A stretch of DNA of 64,000 nucleotides, from positions 108,902 through 172,901 of the forward strand of contig PDHQ01000060.1 in NCBI GenBank assembly GCA_003339415.1. Direction: 5' to 3'. The position numbers and the translations under genes are program-made. This document shows positions 1 to 9,428 of this stretch, piece by piece. The notes under the pieces are model-generated. The model worked only from the letters and a program-made list of their open reading frames with translations. It ran no database searches and was not told the origin of the DNA. How positions within the stretch are numbered: the stretch's first letter is position 1; the number at the start of each line of letters is the position of its first letter. This stretch comes from Ophiocordyceps camponoti-saundersi (nom. inval.) (taxonomy: Eukaryota > Ascomycota > Sordariomycetes > Hypocreales > Ophiocordycipitaceae).

Positions 1-2
1 AC

Positions 3-1871
3 GGCTCGCCAAAGTACATATTCGTCCTTTACACTCTCTGGATGACCTTCCTGGTGCTCGTTTACTTTGTTCTGAGCTACAGGTCGGCTGGCAACCGCGA
101 GATCTACATGAGCGGAGGAGCAGCTCGCTCGGAAGCTGGCCATACTCGCATCACCGAGTCTGAGCACTTCTCTAATCACCCGAGGTCCGAGATGGGCACT
201 GGTCTTAAGTGGCTGGGCCCTCTGGCAGCCCTCGGCGGACTGGCTTTTGCATCACGCCGTAGCAAACAACGAGAGCGAAGCCGCAGTCGGAGTCGTGCAC
301 GATCGCGTTCCTACAGCCGCGGTGACGATGCTCCTTCGAGACGCGGGTCGGAAAGTTATCTCAGCGACAAATACACGGAGTTGCCCCCTCCCAGTACCCG
401 TCACGACGAACGTGGTGGTGGTGGTGGCTTGATGAAGACGGTCCAGGGTGCAGCCGCGGCTCTCGGCGTCGCCAAGCTTGTTTCCGGTCTGACGGGCAGA
501 CGGCGGAGCGGGCGAGACGACGACTACTCTGCCGTCTCGACGGAAACGCCCCGACGGCAGCGCGTTGGACGTGGCGCACTCGCCCCGACCGCGAGCGAGT
601 TCAGCAGCGACTATACTGACAACTATCGTCGTCGCCTGCATGACGGCACTAACACGTCTTTCTTACCGCCGTCGGCGAACCCACCAGTACTTAGCGGAGG
701 TGCGCATCATCGTCCTACGACGCCTCGCCCAATGTACGCGCGCAGCGCTGCGGAGCGCGATGAAAGCGACTACACGTCCTACGTCAGCCCATCGCGTCGT
801 CCTTCAAAGGAGGCAGGCGGCGGCGGCGGCGGTGGATTTGCCAAGAGCATCTTGTCCGGCCTCGGAGTCGGCTGGTTCGCGAAAAAGATGGCGGACAGGC
901 GGAACAGGAGAGAAGACGATGCGAGGATGCGCGAGGAGGAGGATCTACGAGCCGGGGCGCAGGGCTCTCGATACACAGGCGATGGACATCCATCTCCCAC
1001 CAGACGTCACCGGCCGGCTCCTACTGGGCGGATGGCCAGGGACGAAGACGTGTCCGTGTTGACGGAGTCGTCCACGATGGCGCCGCCATCTGTGCCTCAG
1101 CATGGGCGCTCGCGGTCGGGACGTGGCGTCGAGCACGTCTCCATGCCGCACATGCCGCCCGATCCAGAAACTCCCCAGCGACGGAATTCGTCGCGGAGAC
1201 GGCGAGAGGGAGAGCGTGCGGCAGCGGCGGCAGCGGCACGGGCTAGCGACCTCGCCGCCGACCAGGGCCTCGCGAGAGAAACTCGACAGGCCTCGCCGCA
1301 AGGACGAACCCCGGGCGAACCGCCCAGCGGACCTCTCAGCGTCAAGCTCAAAGTCCACGACGACCGCGACCGAAACGTGACGCTGAGGCGCCTGACCGAG
1401 GAAGAGGCGGCCCGAGCGGCGCGCGGGTACGAACGCGGCGATTCGGAGAGCAGCATGTCCGGAATCGAGTCTCCTGGATACGGTCGAAGATACCGGCGCG
1501 GCGAGAGCCAACAGGGACGCATGGAGCGGGCGGCCGAGAGAGCGGTCGAGCGCAGGACCGACGAGGAGCAGGATCAGCTCGCGCCGCTGTCTCCGCCGCA
1601 GCCGTCGTATGCCAAGACGGGGCGACGAGCCGGCAAGGATTCGGCCTATTATTCGGGGCCGGCTGGGCCTTCCGCTTCCGGGCCCGCGGCGCCGTCGCAG
1701 ACTGTCTCCAGTTGGGGAGGGAGCCCGGATAGCCACGCGACGTGGAGCCAGATGAGCCCGAAGCCGACGGAATCGGCGGCGGAAGATCGACGGCGTAGGC
1801 GCAGGCAGGAGAGGAGGGCGGCGGCGGCGAGCACGTCGAGCCGGCCGTCGGGACAGGACATGTTTGAGTGA
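3..1871 (+). CDS. Gly/Arg/Ser-rich membrane-associated protein, 5' end outside window
   Basis: The reading frame is open from base 3 and ends at TGA 1869-1871, so the true start or an upstream exon lies beyond the window edge. The first visible residues form a hydrophobic stretch (YIFVLYTLWMTFLVLVYFV), probably a membrane span. A basic SR-rich tract follows (around SRSRSRARSRS). Two similar modules are seen, each a run of Gly followed by a short amphipathic segment and a basic end: GGGGGLMKTVQGAAAALG (about 415-505) and GGGGGGGFAKSILSGLGV (about 815-895). The rest is low-complexity, charged and disordered, ending in Arg- and Ala-rich sequence. No catalytic domain is recognised. It could be a membrane-tethered scaffold or organelle-associated protein, but function is unknown. 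The uniformly GC-rich codon use and lack of stops over 1.87 kb support it as real coding sequence. Confidence 0.75.
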   Translation, partial: GSPKYIFVLYTLWMTFLVLVYFVLSYRSAGNREIYMSGGAARSEAGHTRITESEHFSNHPRSEMGTGLKWLGPLAALGGLAFASRRSKQRERSRSRSRARSRSYSRGDDAPSRRGSESYLSDKYTELPPPSTRHDERGGGGGLMKTVQGAAAALGVAKLVSGLTGRRRSGRDDDYSAVSTETPRRQRVGRGALAPTASEFSSDYTDNYRRRLHDGTNTSFLPPSANPPVLSGGAHHRPTTPRPMYARSAAERDESDYTSYVSPSRRPSKEAGGGGGGGFAKSILSGLGVGWFAKKMADRRNRREDDARMREEEDLRAGAQGSRYTGDGHPSPTRRHRPAPTGRMARDEDVSVLTESSTMAPPSVPQHGRSRSGRGVEHVSMPHMPPDPETPQRRNSSRRRREGERAAAAAAARASDLAADQGLARETRQASPQGRTPGEPPSGPLSVKLKVHDDRDRNVTLRRLTEEEAARAARGYERGDSESSMSGIESPGYGRRYRRGESQQGRMERAAERAVERRTDEEQDQLAPLSPPQPSYAKTGRRAGKDSAYYSGPAGPSASGPAAPSQTVSSWGGSPDSHATWSQMSPKPTESAAEDRRRRRRQERRAAAASTSSRPSGQDMFE

Positions 1872-2239
1872 AGGATTCCGTTTTCGACTACCTATTCAAT
1901 AGGGGAAAGGGGAGGCTTTAGTCTTTTTGATGATGACGATGATGGTTGATGACACGATTGAGGGTTTTATTCCGGTGGAGCTGGGCATTCGGCCTTCAGA
2001 TAGCCGTCGAGGTATCTCCCTCGTGTATTTCTCCGCAGTCAATTACCAGCCCCGCTATTGAAGCGGCGCCTCAAAGTCCACGACAGGTGTCTCTCTGCAA
2101 GGCTCATTACTTCCTTTGCACGCGTTTTCTCTCTCCCTTAAGCCAAGCCGTAAGCATCGACTTCCCTTTTGCTTACTGATAAAAAAAGAGACTCGATCTC
2201 CTCTCTCTCTCCCCTCATTCTCATAAGAGATAGCTTCCA
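1872..2239. other. Intergenic region and GPI13 upstream region
   Basis: This holds the 3' flank of the first gene and the presumed promoter and 5' leader of GPI13. A pyrimidine-rich stretch (CTCTCTCTCCCCTC, about 2200-2216) precedes the start codon, as is common in filamentous fungi. No TATA box is obvious. Confidence 0.5.
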
Positions 2240-2272
2240 ATGGCTCCCCCCGCGACAGCACACAGCCGATGA
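2240..2272 (+). promoter_or_regulatory. Upstream ORF overlapping the GPI13 start codon (ATGA)
   Basis: An ATG at 2240 opens a 10-codon frame that ends at TGA 2270-2272. That stop overlaps the GPI13 ATG (2269-2271) in an ATGA arrangement. If the mRNA leader includes it, it could impose termination-reinitiation control, or the downstream in-frame ATG at 2287 may be the main start. The arrangement is seen directly; the regulatory role is inferred. Confidence 0.4.
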
Positions 2273-5259
2273 CACCGTCGGCCACGATGCCCTCAGACCC
2301 GTCTCTCAATCAGCTACGGCGTAAGGCGTACGAGCGCCGCTGGAGGTGGACGCTTGCCTTCTGGCTATGGCTTTTCGTCATTCACGTCGGCACCATCTGG
2401 CTCTTCGCCAGCGGCTTCCTCCTCACGCGGCTTGTGCTGGAGGAGAAGTCAGACTGCGGTTCGCCGCCTACGGATGGCGGGAAGCTGGCCTCGCTTGACG
2501 TGGAGCGCGGCTGCTGGCACCCCAAGACGTTTGATCGAGCCGTCGTTATCGTCATCGACGCCCTGCGCTACGATTTCACCGTGCCTACCAACGCGTCTTT
2601 GCCACGCCAGTTTCATAATGCCTTGCCCTTTTTACACGCTTCGGCTGCCGCTCGGCCTCGACATGCCTTCCTGCGGCCTTTCATCGCCGATCCGCCGACG
2701 ACGACGCTGCAGCGTCTTAAGGGCTTGACTACGGGGACGTTGCCTACCTTTGTCGATGCCGGTAGCAACTTTGCTGGCACTGCTATCGAAGAGGATAACC
2801 TCTTGATGCAGCTGATACGCTCGGGCAAGAAGATTGCTCACCTGGGCGACGACACTTGGTGGTCCCTGTTTCCGGGCTACTTCGAAGCCAACATCTCGAA
2901 AGCTTATGATAGCTTCAATGTCTGGGATCTACACACCGTCGACAACGGCGTCATGGATAACATCTTTCCCCTACTGGAGAAAGGGGAGCGCCGCGGACAA
3001 TGGGACCTGCTCATCGGCCACTGCCTCGGCGTCGACCACGCCGGCCACCGCTACGGGCCCGATCATCCGGCTATGGATGCCAAGCTACGTCAGATGGACG
3101 AGTTTGTCGGCCGGGTCGCGGCCGCTATCGACGAGGATACCCTGCTCGTAGTTATGGGCGACCACGGCATGGACGCGAAAGGTGATCACGGCGGCGAGAG
3201 CGACGATGAGGTCGAGGCTGCACTCTGGATGTACTCCAAGAGACCCGTCTTCGGCCGTACCTCGCCCGAACACGAGACGCCGCCGCCGACGGCCAAGGTT
3301 CGACCCGTCAACCAGATCGACTTGGTGCCCACCCTCGCCCTTCTGCTCGGCATCCCCATACCTTACAATAGCTTGGGTCAACCGATCGAGGAGGCCTTCG
3401 CCGCCGCCGGTTGGGCCAATCTGGCGGCCGTCTCACGCATGGCCGCCGCCGGCATCGAGCGGTACCAAAAGTCGTACTTTGACGCTCGGGGCGTCACGCC
3501 GGACACGGGGCCCGGTTCGCCCGCCGACTTGTGGACGCGAGCCAACGCTGCTGGCGCTCCGCAACCCCGTGAGGCCTACGAGGCTTTTGCCCGATTCCAG
3601 GAGCGGACGCTGCAAGTGTGCAAGGGTCTTTGGGCGCGCTTCGACGTGCCGCGCATGGTAGCGGGCGTCTTTGTCGCTGCTGGTGGCGTCTTGCTTCTCG
3701 CAATTTACGCGACGAGGCGCTCCGACGGAGAAGACGCCCCGGGAAAGACCGAGGCGAAACGACACCCAGATCAGTCCTACCACGTTGACCTGCTGCGTGG
3801 CTTGTGGGACTTCCGTTTCTTGGCCGCGGTCGCCTTGGCCATCGCCGTCATCATCGCCGTCTGTCGCGAACGGTCCGTCGACGGCGTCGTCGCCATCGTG
3901 ATGGCGCTGATGGTGGCAACGGTTGGGTTGGCGCTGCGCGGCGCCGGCATAACGCTTGCCAAGCTGTTACCGGGCAGCATCTGGGGTTGGCTATCGGTCG
4001 TCTTCACCGTCGTCCACTCGCTGGGCTTCGCTTCCAACTCGTACACGGTGTGGGAAGACTCCATCCTCCTCTTCTCGATCGCGACGTTTGGCGCCGTCGC
4101 GGCCGTGGCGTCGTTCCGGATCGAGAACAGAACTGACAGAGCGCTTGCCGTCTACCATTGTGTCGCCTTCGTCGTTCTGGGCCGGTTGGCATCGTACTCG
4201 AAGCTCTGCCGGGAGGAGCAGATGCCGTACTGCACGTCGACGTACTACGCGTCTGCGTCTTCGTCGACGTCGGCGCCATGGCAGCTGGCGTTGCCCTTTG
4301 CCGTCTTCGCGACGCTGCCCTCGGTCGTCAAGTCCTTTCTCACGCCGACGCGGTCGTACGAGGGCCTGGCGCCGACGTGGATCGGCTACGTCTTCCGCGG
4401 CGGTCTCTTCATGTCGGCCGTCTACTGGGTCATCGACGCGGCCGACAACGGAGACTGGCTGGCCGGACGGCTGGAGCCGGGATGGCTCAAGTCGGCCGGC
4501 GTCTACCTGGCGCAGCTGAGCCTCGCGCTGGCTGTCGTGGCCGGCACGACGGCATTTACCTGGGCCCCACCTTGCGTGTCCGTCGTCCCGGCCGGACAGA
4601 GCCGCGTGGCGATACTCGGCTACGCCAATGCCCTGGGGTCTCGCTACTTGCTGCTGCCGCTCAACGTGCTGGCGGCTTGCCTGGTGGTGACGAAGCCGAT
4701 GGGCGGAGGCGCGCTGGCCCTCATGTTCTGGCAGGTCCTCTCGCTAGCCGAAATGCTGGACCTCAACGGGCTCAAGACGCAGACGACGGGGCCGGTGGTT
4801 CTGGCCATGCTGGGCAATTTCTACTTCTTCCGTACGGGCCATCAAGCGGCGCTGTCGAGCATCCAGTGGGACAGCGCGTTTGTTCCGCTCTTCAGCATCC
4901 GGTACCCCTGGTCCCCGCTGGTGGTGACGCTCAACACGTTCGCAGGCCAGGTGCTGGCGGCCTCGTCCGTCCCCCTATTGGCGCTGTGGAAGTCCGGACC
5001 GGGAGAGAAGAGGGTGCTGGAGAAGACGGCGCGGGCGGCGGCGGCCTTTATCGTCTACTTCGCCGTCGAGGCCCTGGCGACGATGACGTGGGCGGGTTGG
5101 TTGCGGAGGCACCTGATGCTCTATCGCGTCTTCAGCCCGCGCTTCATGATGGCTGCGGTGCTTCTCGTCGTGTTGGATCTGGTGGTGGTGCTGATCTCGT
5201 TGACGGGGCTGCGGACTAATATGCTGTCTGTGAGCGACGTCTTTGGCTGGGAGGAGTGA
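2269..5259 (+). CDS. GPI13: GPI ethanolamine phosphate transferase 3 (Gpi13/PIG-O)
   Basis: This is a single-exon gene for 996 aa, the usual length for Gpi13. The protein transfers phosphoethanolamine to the third mannose of the GPI precursor in the ER lumen, creating the link later joined to proteins. A signal-anchor segment lies at residues about 31-56. The luminal alkaline-phosphatase-like domain follows: VVIVIDALRYDF (about 92-103, nucleophile and metal region), HCLGVDHAGHRYGP (about 250) and MGDHGMDAKGDHGGES (about 294-310), which carry the conserved Asp/His metal ligands. The C-terminal half has many membrane spans. The DALRYDF signature and the overall pattern favour Gpi13 over Mcd4 or Gpi7. 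The start at 2269 is the first Met of the frame; Met7 (2287) is also possible, given the uORF whose stop overlaps 2269. Substrate specificity is from family knowledge. Confidence 0.93.
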   Translation: MTPSATMPSDPSLNQLRRKAYERRWRWTLAFWLWLFVIHVGTIWLFASGFLLTRLVLEEKSDCGSPPTDGGKLASLDVERGCWHPKTFDRAVVIVIDALRYDFTVPTNASLPRQFHNALPFLHASAAARPRHAFLRPFIADPPTTTLQRLKGLTTGTLPTFVDAGSNFAGTAIEEDNLLMQLIRSGKKIAHLGDDTWWSLFPGYFEANISKAYDSFNVWDLHTVDNGVMDNIFPLLEKGERRGQWDLLIGHCLGVDHAGHRYGPDHPAMDAKLRQMDEFVGRVAAAIDEDTLLVVMGDHGMDAKGDHGGESDDEVEAALWMYSKRPVFGRTSPEHETPPPTAKVRPVNQIDLVPTLALLLGIPIPYNSLGQPIEEAFAAAGWANLAAVSRMAAAGIERYQKSYFDARGVTPDTGPGSPADLWTRANAAGAPQPREAYEAFARFQERTLQVCKGLWARFDVPRMVAGVFVAAGGVLLLAIYATRRSDGEDAPGKTEAKRHPDQSYHVDLLRGLWDFRFLAAVALAIAVIIAVCRERSVDGVVAIVMALMVATVGLALRGAGITLAKLLPGSIWGWLSVVFTVVHSLGFASNSYTVWEDSILLFSIATFGAVAAVASFRIENRTDRALAVYHCVAFVVLGRLASYSKLCREEQMPYCTSTYYASASSSTSAPWQLALPFAVFATLPSVVKSFLTPTRSYEGLAPTWIGYVFRGGLFMSAVYWVIDAADNGDWLAGRLEPGWLKSAGVYLAQLSLALAVVAGTTAFTWAPPCVSVVPAGQSRVAILGYANALGSRYLLLPLNVLAACLVVTKPMGGGALALMFWQVLSLAEMLDLNGLKTQTTGPVVLAMLGNFYFFRTGHQAALSSIQWDSAFVPLFSIRYPWSPLVVTLNTFAGQVLAASSVPLLALWKSGPGEKRVLEKTARAAAAFIVYFAVEALATMTWAGWLRRHLMLYRVFSPRFMMAAVLLVVLDLVVVLISLTGLRTNMLSVSDVFGWEE

Positions 5260-5473
5260 TGTTTTTTTTTTTTGGTCTGGTATGGTATGGTATATGTGCG
5301 TCATTGGAGACGGGCGTCTTGGCAGAGAAGAAACCGCTGTTTTGACGGCGAACTGGCGGAAAAGGGGTAACGGAATGGCGGGAGGGAAAGGGGTTTCCCC
5401 GGTTATAGATTTTTCTTGCCTTTTCCCCTGTATTATTTCCCTTTGTCTTCCATGTTCACCATATCGTTAGATG

Positions 5474-6590
5474 TCAAACAGATAAGGCCTCGCGCTCAAA
5501 CTCTGCATCAGCCTTGACAGCGACGTAACCATCCGGATCTTCAAGCCAGACGTGGCGCCGTCTGGGAAGGTCGCCGTCCCGGGATGATGGTCCGAGGCAG
5601 AGGAAGATGGGATTATCGACGTAAAGCGGAGCGAGGTTCCTATAGACGATGCGTCTAAGTGACATCTTTTCATGGGCGACGAGATGACGGATCATGATGG
5701 CGAGGGTGAGAGGGCCGTGGACAAGTAGGGAACGGTGGTGGTCTACGTTGCGGGCGTAGTCGATGTCGTAGTGGATTGCGTGGGCGTTGTAGCTTAATGC
5801 CGAGAAATGGAAGAGGTGGGTTCTTGTTGGGGCGAGGAGACGGTGGCGGATTGAGGGTTGTATCTGGGCTGGATAATATGATGAGATGGGTGGCAATGTG
5901 CTGGTTTGGGGAGGAGAGAGATGGGGGGGGGGGGGGGGAGGAGAACGTACCATGTTCATGGATGGGTTTCCCTTCTCCCTCTGTTCTGAAAGCCAAGCTT
6001 CGTTTCTCGATGATGTCCCACCGCTCTTCATCGGACTTCACTTCGTGACCGAGACGATGGCGTCTCCAAACATTCACAACCCCGCCACGGCTCTTCCTCG
6101 CGACCTCTTCCCTGCAAAGCCAAGGCCTGCCATCAAGTTTAAGCCGCGATTCCCAGCCGGTCGAGAAGGAGATTTCGCCTCCTGCCCAGAGCCTCTTCCT
6201 TTTCCTTCTCTGTGTATTTTCTTCTTCCGAGGGAGCGGTCGGGCCTAATGCGACGGAGAGGTGCGTCGCGTCCGCCCCGTCCGGAGCTAGCTTCGAGGCC
6301 GGCGTTTGCAGCGGGAAGTATACCAGGTGATGACCTTGCGGGAGGGTTCTAGGAGGAGATTGTATCTTCATCGATGATCCTTGGCTGTTTTCGCGGTGGT
6401 GAGGCTGGGGATCGGGGTCGGATAGGTCTTGGAGAAGGGTGTCGAGGAGGTGGGAGGGCGTGGGCGTCAGGTAGTCGAATATTTCGGTGTCGTGCGCTGA
6501 GCCGTCGGCGGCGGAGATTTGGGAGAGGCTTCTGGGTTTAATTTTGGGTTTGGCGATGAAGCCTTTTCCTATTTGCCATGCTGTTCTCAT
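5474..6590 (-). CDS. HTD2: Hydroxyacyl-thioester dehydratase type 2, mitochondrial (Htd2-like)
   Basis: This two-exon gene is join(5474..5868, 5951..6590) on the minus strand, 344 aa. The 82-nt intron (donor GTACGT, acceptor CCAG, phase 1) restores a continuous protein. Family features are the LWAGGEISF and VVNVWRRHRLG segments in the N-terminal half and the hot-dog-fold hydratase segment FSALSYNAHAIHYD with LLVHGPLTLAIM in exon 2. The Asn-Ala-His-x-Ile-His pattern is the catalytic region of the R-hydratase/HTD2 family. The enzyme carries out the 3-hydroxyacyl-ACP dehydration step of mitochondrial type II fatty acid synthesis, which feeds lipoate formation. Start 6590 was chosen because the Met there opens a basic, presequence-like N-terminus; the Met at 6707 would add a low-complexity stretch coded by the GT microsatellite just upstream. 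The gene is convergent with GPI13, about 210 bp apart. Confidence 0.8.
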
Positions 6591-7157
6591 GTGTGTGTGT
6601 GTGTGTGTGTGTGTGTCGTCGCGATGATGATGATGATGGATGATGCCCTGTAATGGTAGTACCGTAGTAGGTAGTAGCCGGACACGACTGCACAGTAACA
6701 ACTGCACTACGGATATGCATAGATTGCCGTATTAGTCAGCAGCCCTTTGCCTTCCCCCATGGGCCATATTCTTCCCAAGACCTCTAGCACAGACAGACAT
6801 CATCTTCAGCATCAGGATTCATCACTTCGGGCACGCAGGCAGACACAATGTCTGTGTACTTGATTCAGTCTAAAGCCGCATAACCTGCTAGCTAAAGTAG
6901 TGCACTGTAATTCTATCTTAGTTTCCATTCTGTCTTTTCGTTGGTGCCCCTACCTTTTTAGTGAACTTAGAGGGTCAAGCAGACTCAAGGGATGATCGTA
7001 GCGCTCGCGGCGGAACTGGCGAATATATAGAGACACAGTCAGCTTCATGAAACACACAATCCTGCTAGCTGAAGTAGTCCACTGGAATTCTATCTTTGTT
7101 TCCATTCTGTCCCTTCATTGGTCCATTCGACTTGCCGTGGTTCCCCTGCCTCTTTGG
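6591..7157. other. Intergenic region with GT microsatellite and duplicated segment
   Basis: A (GT)n tract at about 6591-6616 abuts the HTD2 start. The remainder is lower in GC and contains the first copy of a diverged direct repeat whose second copy runs into the next gene's 3' end. No coding sequence is seen. Confidence 0.5.
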
Positions 7158-7186
7158 TTAACCTAAAAGGCCAAACGGTCTCCAGG
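6884..7186. repeat. Diverged direct repeat of about 105-125 bp, two copies
   Basis: Copy 1 (about 6884-6990) and copy 2 (about 7061-7186) share CCTGCTAGCT-AAGTAGT-CACTG, then TTCTATCTT-GTTTCCATTC and a TTGGT core. They differ largely by transitions. Copy 2 overlaps the last coding bases and 3' flank of the gene at 7158-8881, so the duplication may have reshaped that protein's C-terminus. Confidence 0.65.
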
Positions 7187-8881
7187 AACGAATAGGGGGA
7201 CATTCTCGGCTAAAAAAACAATCCTCCTCCTTCTCCTCACTCACAGAATCCTCAGATCCTAGTCTTACCTTTGACTGGCCAGCACGACGCAACAGGTCCT
7301 CCAACTCGCCTTTGCGGATGGGTTCAGGCCCCTTGGACCTGATTTCAGCTTCAATATCCTTTTCGCGAAGCAAAGAAGTCCATTTCTCCAGGAAGACGGT
7401 CCGAATCTCGCGGATGAGCGCGTGCGACGATGCGGAGGCGTTCTTAGGGCTGGCAGCGGTCTGCTTGACCCAATCCTTGCATTTCCCGATCATCGCGTCC
7501 CCTTCAAATTTGGCGTCTTCTTTCTGTTCTTCATCTAGCAGTTCGTTGCGTTCCACGAGCTGAACTACTGACGATATTCTGTACATTCTCCTGATGATGT
7601 CCGCGGCCGCACCGTGTGCCATGTCGTAGTCGGGGATCTTTTCCTCTTCCGCTAGCAACTCGCCGAACTCGGTCCATCTCCCGAGGAGGATGCCGAAGTT
7701 GTAATTGTGCTCACAAACGCGCTCTTCGAATAGCTTCAGGAAATTGTTGACCTCGCTGACCGAGTTGCTGCCAAATGTCTCTGGCGTCGCGCTCGACGGC
7801 TTGTTCAAACCTTTGCCCAGGTAACCTTCATACTCGATATCCATCGACACATGAGCAGTGTCTGTCAAGTTGCTTATCGATCTTTGCCCTTCATCGTCGA
7901 TTTTTCCCTTGATGCCCCAATATGTCGACGAAGCTGTGAGCGCGGCCCCAACGTCATTTTTGGTTTTCCCTTGTTTGGCCTTGACGGACAACCTTATCAC
8001 CAGATGTCCGCCCCCTATGAAATCTGGGCCCATGATTATTAGCTCCTTGATCATCATCATCATCATCAACGACAACACCATCGTCGGGTTTAGCTTACTG
8101 CGAAGATATCGATCGCCATGACTGCCCAGCGTCCACTTTCCGTTATTCAACAATGGCTCTTTCTTCAACTTCGGCTGCTTAGTGACTGTGGCCGTGATCA
8201 GATACGTCATGTCATTGTTGGTGAATTTTGCCTCGTCCAGGAGATTGCCTGAGAATTGCGCTTTGCTGCCATAGCCGGAGATGGCGAGAGTACTCTTGAA
8301 GTTGATGTCTTTCATGTACTCGGAGATACTGTTCACCACTTTTTTGTGAATCACGAATTTGCCGTTTGCACCTCCCGGGCACTCAACTTCAGTGGCTGGG
8401 ACCTGGTCTCGCTTGTGATGTAATGAAGGCCTTTTCGATGCCTGACTCTGACGGGGACCAGTTTTCTCTGTCGGTTCGTCGTCTCCGAGGAGGAATGACC
8501 ACTTGTCAGGCATTTCCAGCAGAGCGTCAATGCTCAGTTCCTGGAAGGGAAACTGCAGGCCCGATTCATTCTTCTTTGTCGACGTTGGAAAACCTGATTC
8601 TCTTCTAGCGCGCCCTGAATCTCCCTTGACAGTTTTTATGTCGACGAGGCCGTCAACCAACGGTCGATGGAGAAAGGAATTGTATCTACATACATGCAGG
8701 GCGCGATTAGAGAAAGACGGTGCCCGCATTCATCGAGCTTGGGAACTTACCCTGAGCCCAAGCTCGCGCCTAAGAAATATTTCGTCGTGTCAAATTCGCC
8801 GACCACCACTGAGGGACTGGTGAGAAAAGTGAGTCCAAAGAGTGACAGAGCGGTCCATTTCATCTTCATGTTCATCTTCAT
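7158..8881 (-). CDS. Secreted protein of unknown function, weak MACPF-like pattern
   Basis: Three exons are proposed on the minus strand: join(7158..8023, 8099..8685, 8751..8881), 527 aa. The start at 8881 gives a Lys/Met-rich n-region and a hydrophobic core ending near VVVG, a clear signal peptide. The first intron (8686-8750, GTAAGT...TAG, phase 2) joins the signal exon to the body. The second (8024-8098, GTAAGC...CCAG with a CTAAT branch site) is 75 nt and free of stops, so it could be mistaken for coding; it would code a run of five Met. The middle of the protein has a pattern like fungal secreted MACPF-type proteins, with an F-x-x-x-D-x-x-Y hydrophobic strand followed by GDRY and a GG-strand (FIGGGHLVIRLSVK). 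The C-terminal third is helical, charged and Lys/Glu-rich. Assignment to a pore-forming family is only a guess; secretion is well supported. Confidence 0.6.
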
Positions 8882-9428
8882 CTTATGTATGTGTTGAGCT
8901 TGAATGAATGTGTGGCGTATCTGTGGTAACAAGAATGAAGGTTGAACAGGATGAAAGTTGCTGTTGCCGATGCCCCCCTTTTAACTTCTGTTTCCTACCT
9001 GGATCGTCGTGGCCAAGGCAGATTCTTCATTCTCCATTCAGACTCTGAGCCCCTTGTCTTGAGTCTTTAGCGCAAGGTGTTTTTCTCTTCTTTAATCATG
9101 ATAGCAGGAGTTGGCTTTGACTGAGTCGTGTTTCCCCTTCCGGTATTCGGCAAATAATAGGCAACTTCGCTTCGGAGCATGAATGTTGTGATAGAGAGTC
9201 ATTGCTAAAACGGGGCTCGAGGCGTTCTCGCACGACCACCGTACCCGAACTCTCTGCAAGGCAGAATCAGAAGCAGAAGAGTCAAGATGCGGATTCATGT
9301 GGCTTCGCATTAGTGGGGAAGAAGAAGGGAAAAGGAGGGGAGCTTGCGTATAAACCTCGCGTCGGAGCTATTCTGGCAGAGGGTGAACCGTCTTCCAACC
9401 ACCTCCCTTTCAAGCTTCGCAAAGGACC
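8882..9428. other. Divergent intergenic region between two secreted-protein genes
   Basis: This 547-bp region is shared by the minus-strand gene ending at 8881 and the plus-strand gene starting at 9429, which could be co-regulated from it. A TATA-like site serves the plus strand. No other coding sequence is evident. Confidence 0.5.
9349..9354 (+). promoter_or_regulatory. TATA box candidate for the I9-domain gene
   Basis: TATAAA lies 75 bp upstream of the ATG at 9429, a plausible spacing for a short leader in a fungal gene. Confidence 0.4.

Noticed and set aside
945..1736. 263-aa open frame antisense to the first gene
   Set aside because: It is a mirror of GC-rich Arg/Ser coding sequence on the other strand, with Arg-rich, domain-free product.
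4158..5219. 353-aa open frame inside GPI13 in another frame
   Set aside because: It lies wholly within the well-supported GPI13 coding region and its composition (Arg/Gly/Ala) is typical of a GC-rich shadow frame.
6591..6707. Upstream Met of HTD2 at 6707
   Set aside because: It would add residues coded by a GT microsatellite (Thr-His repeat); the Met at 6590 gives a normal presequence.
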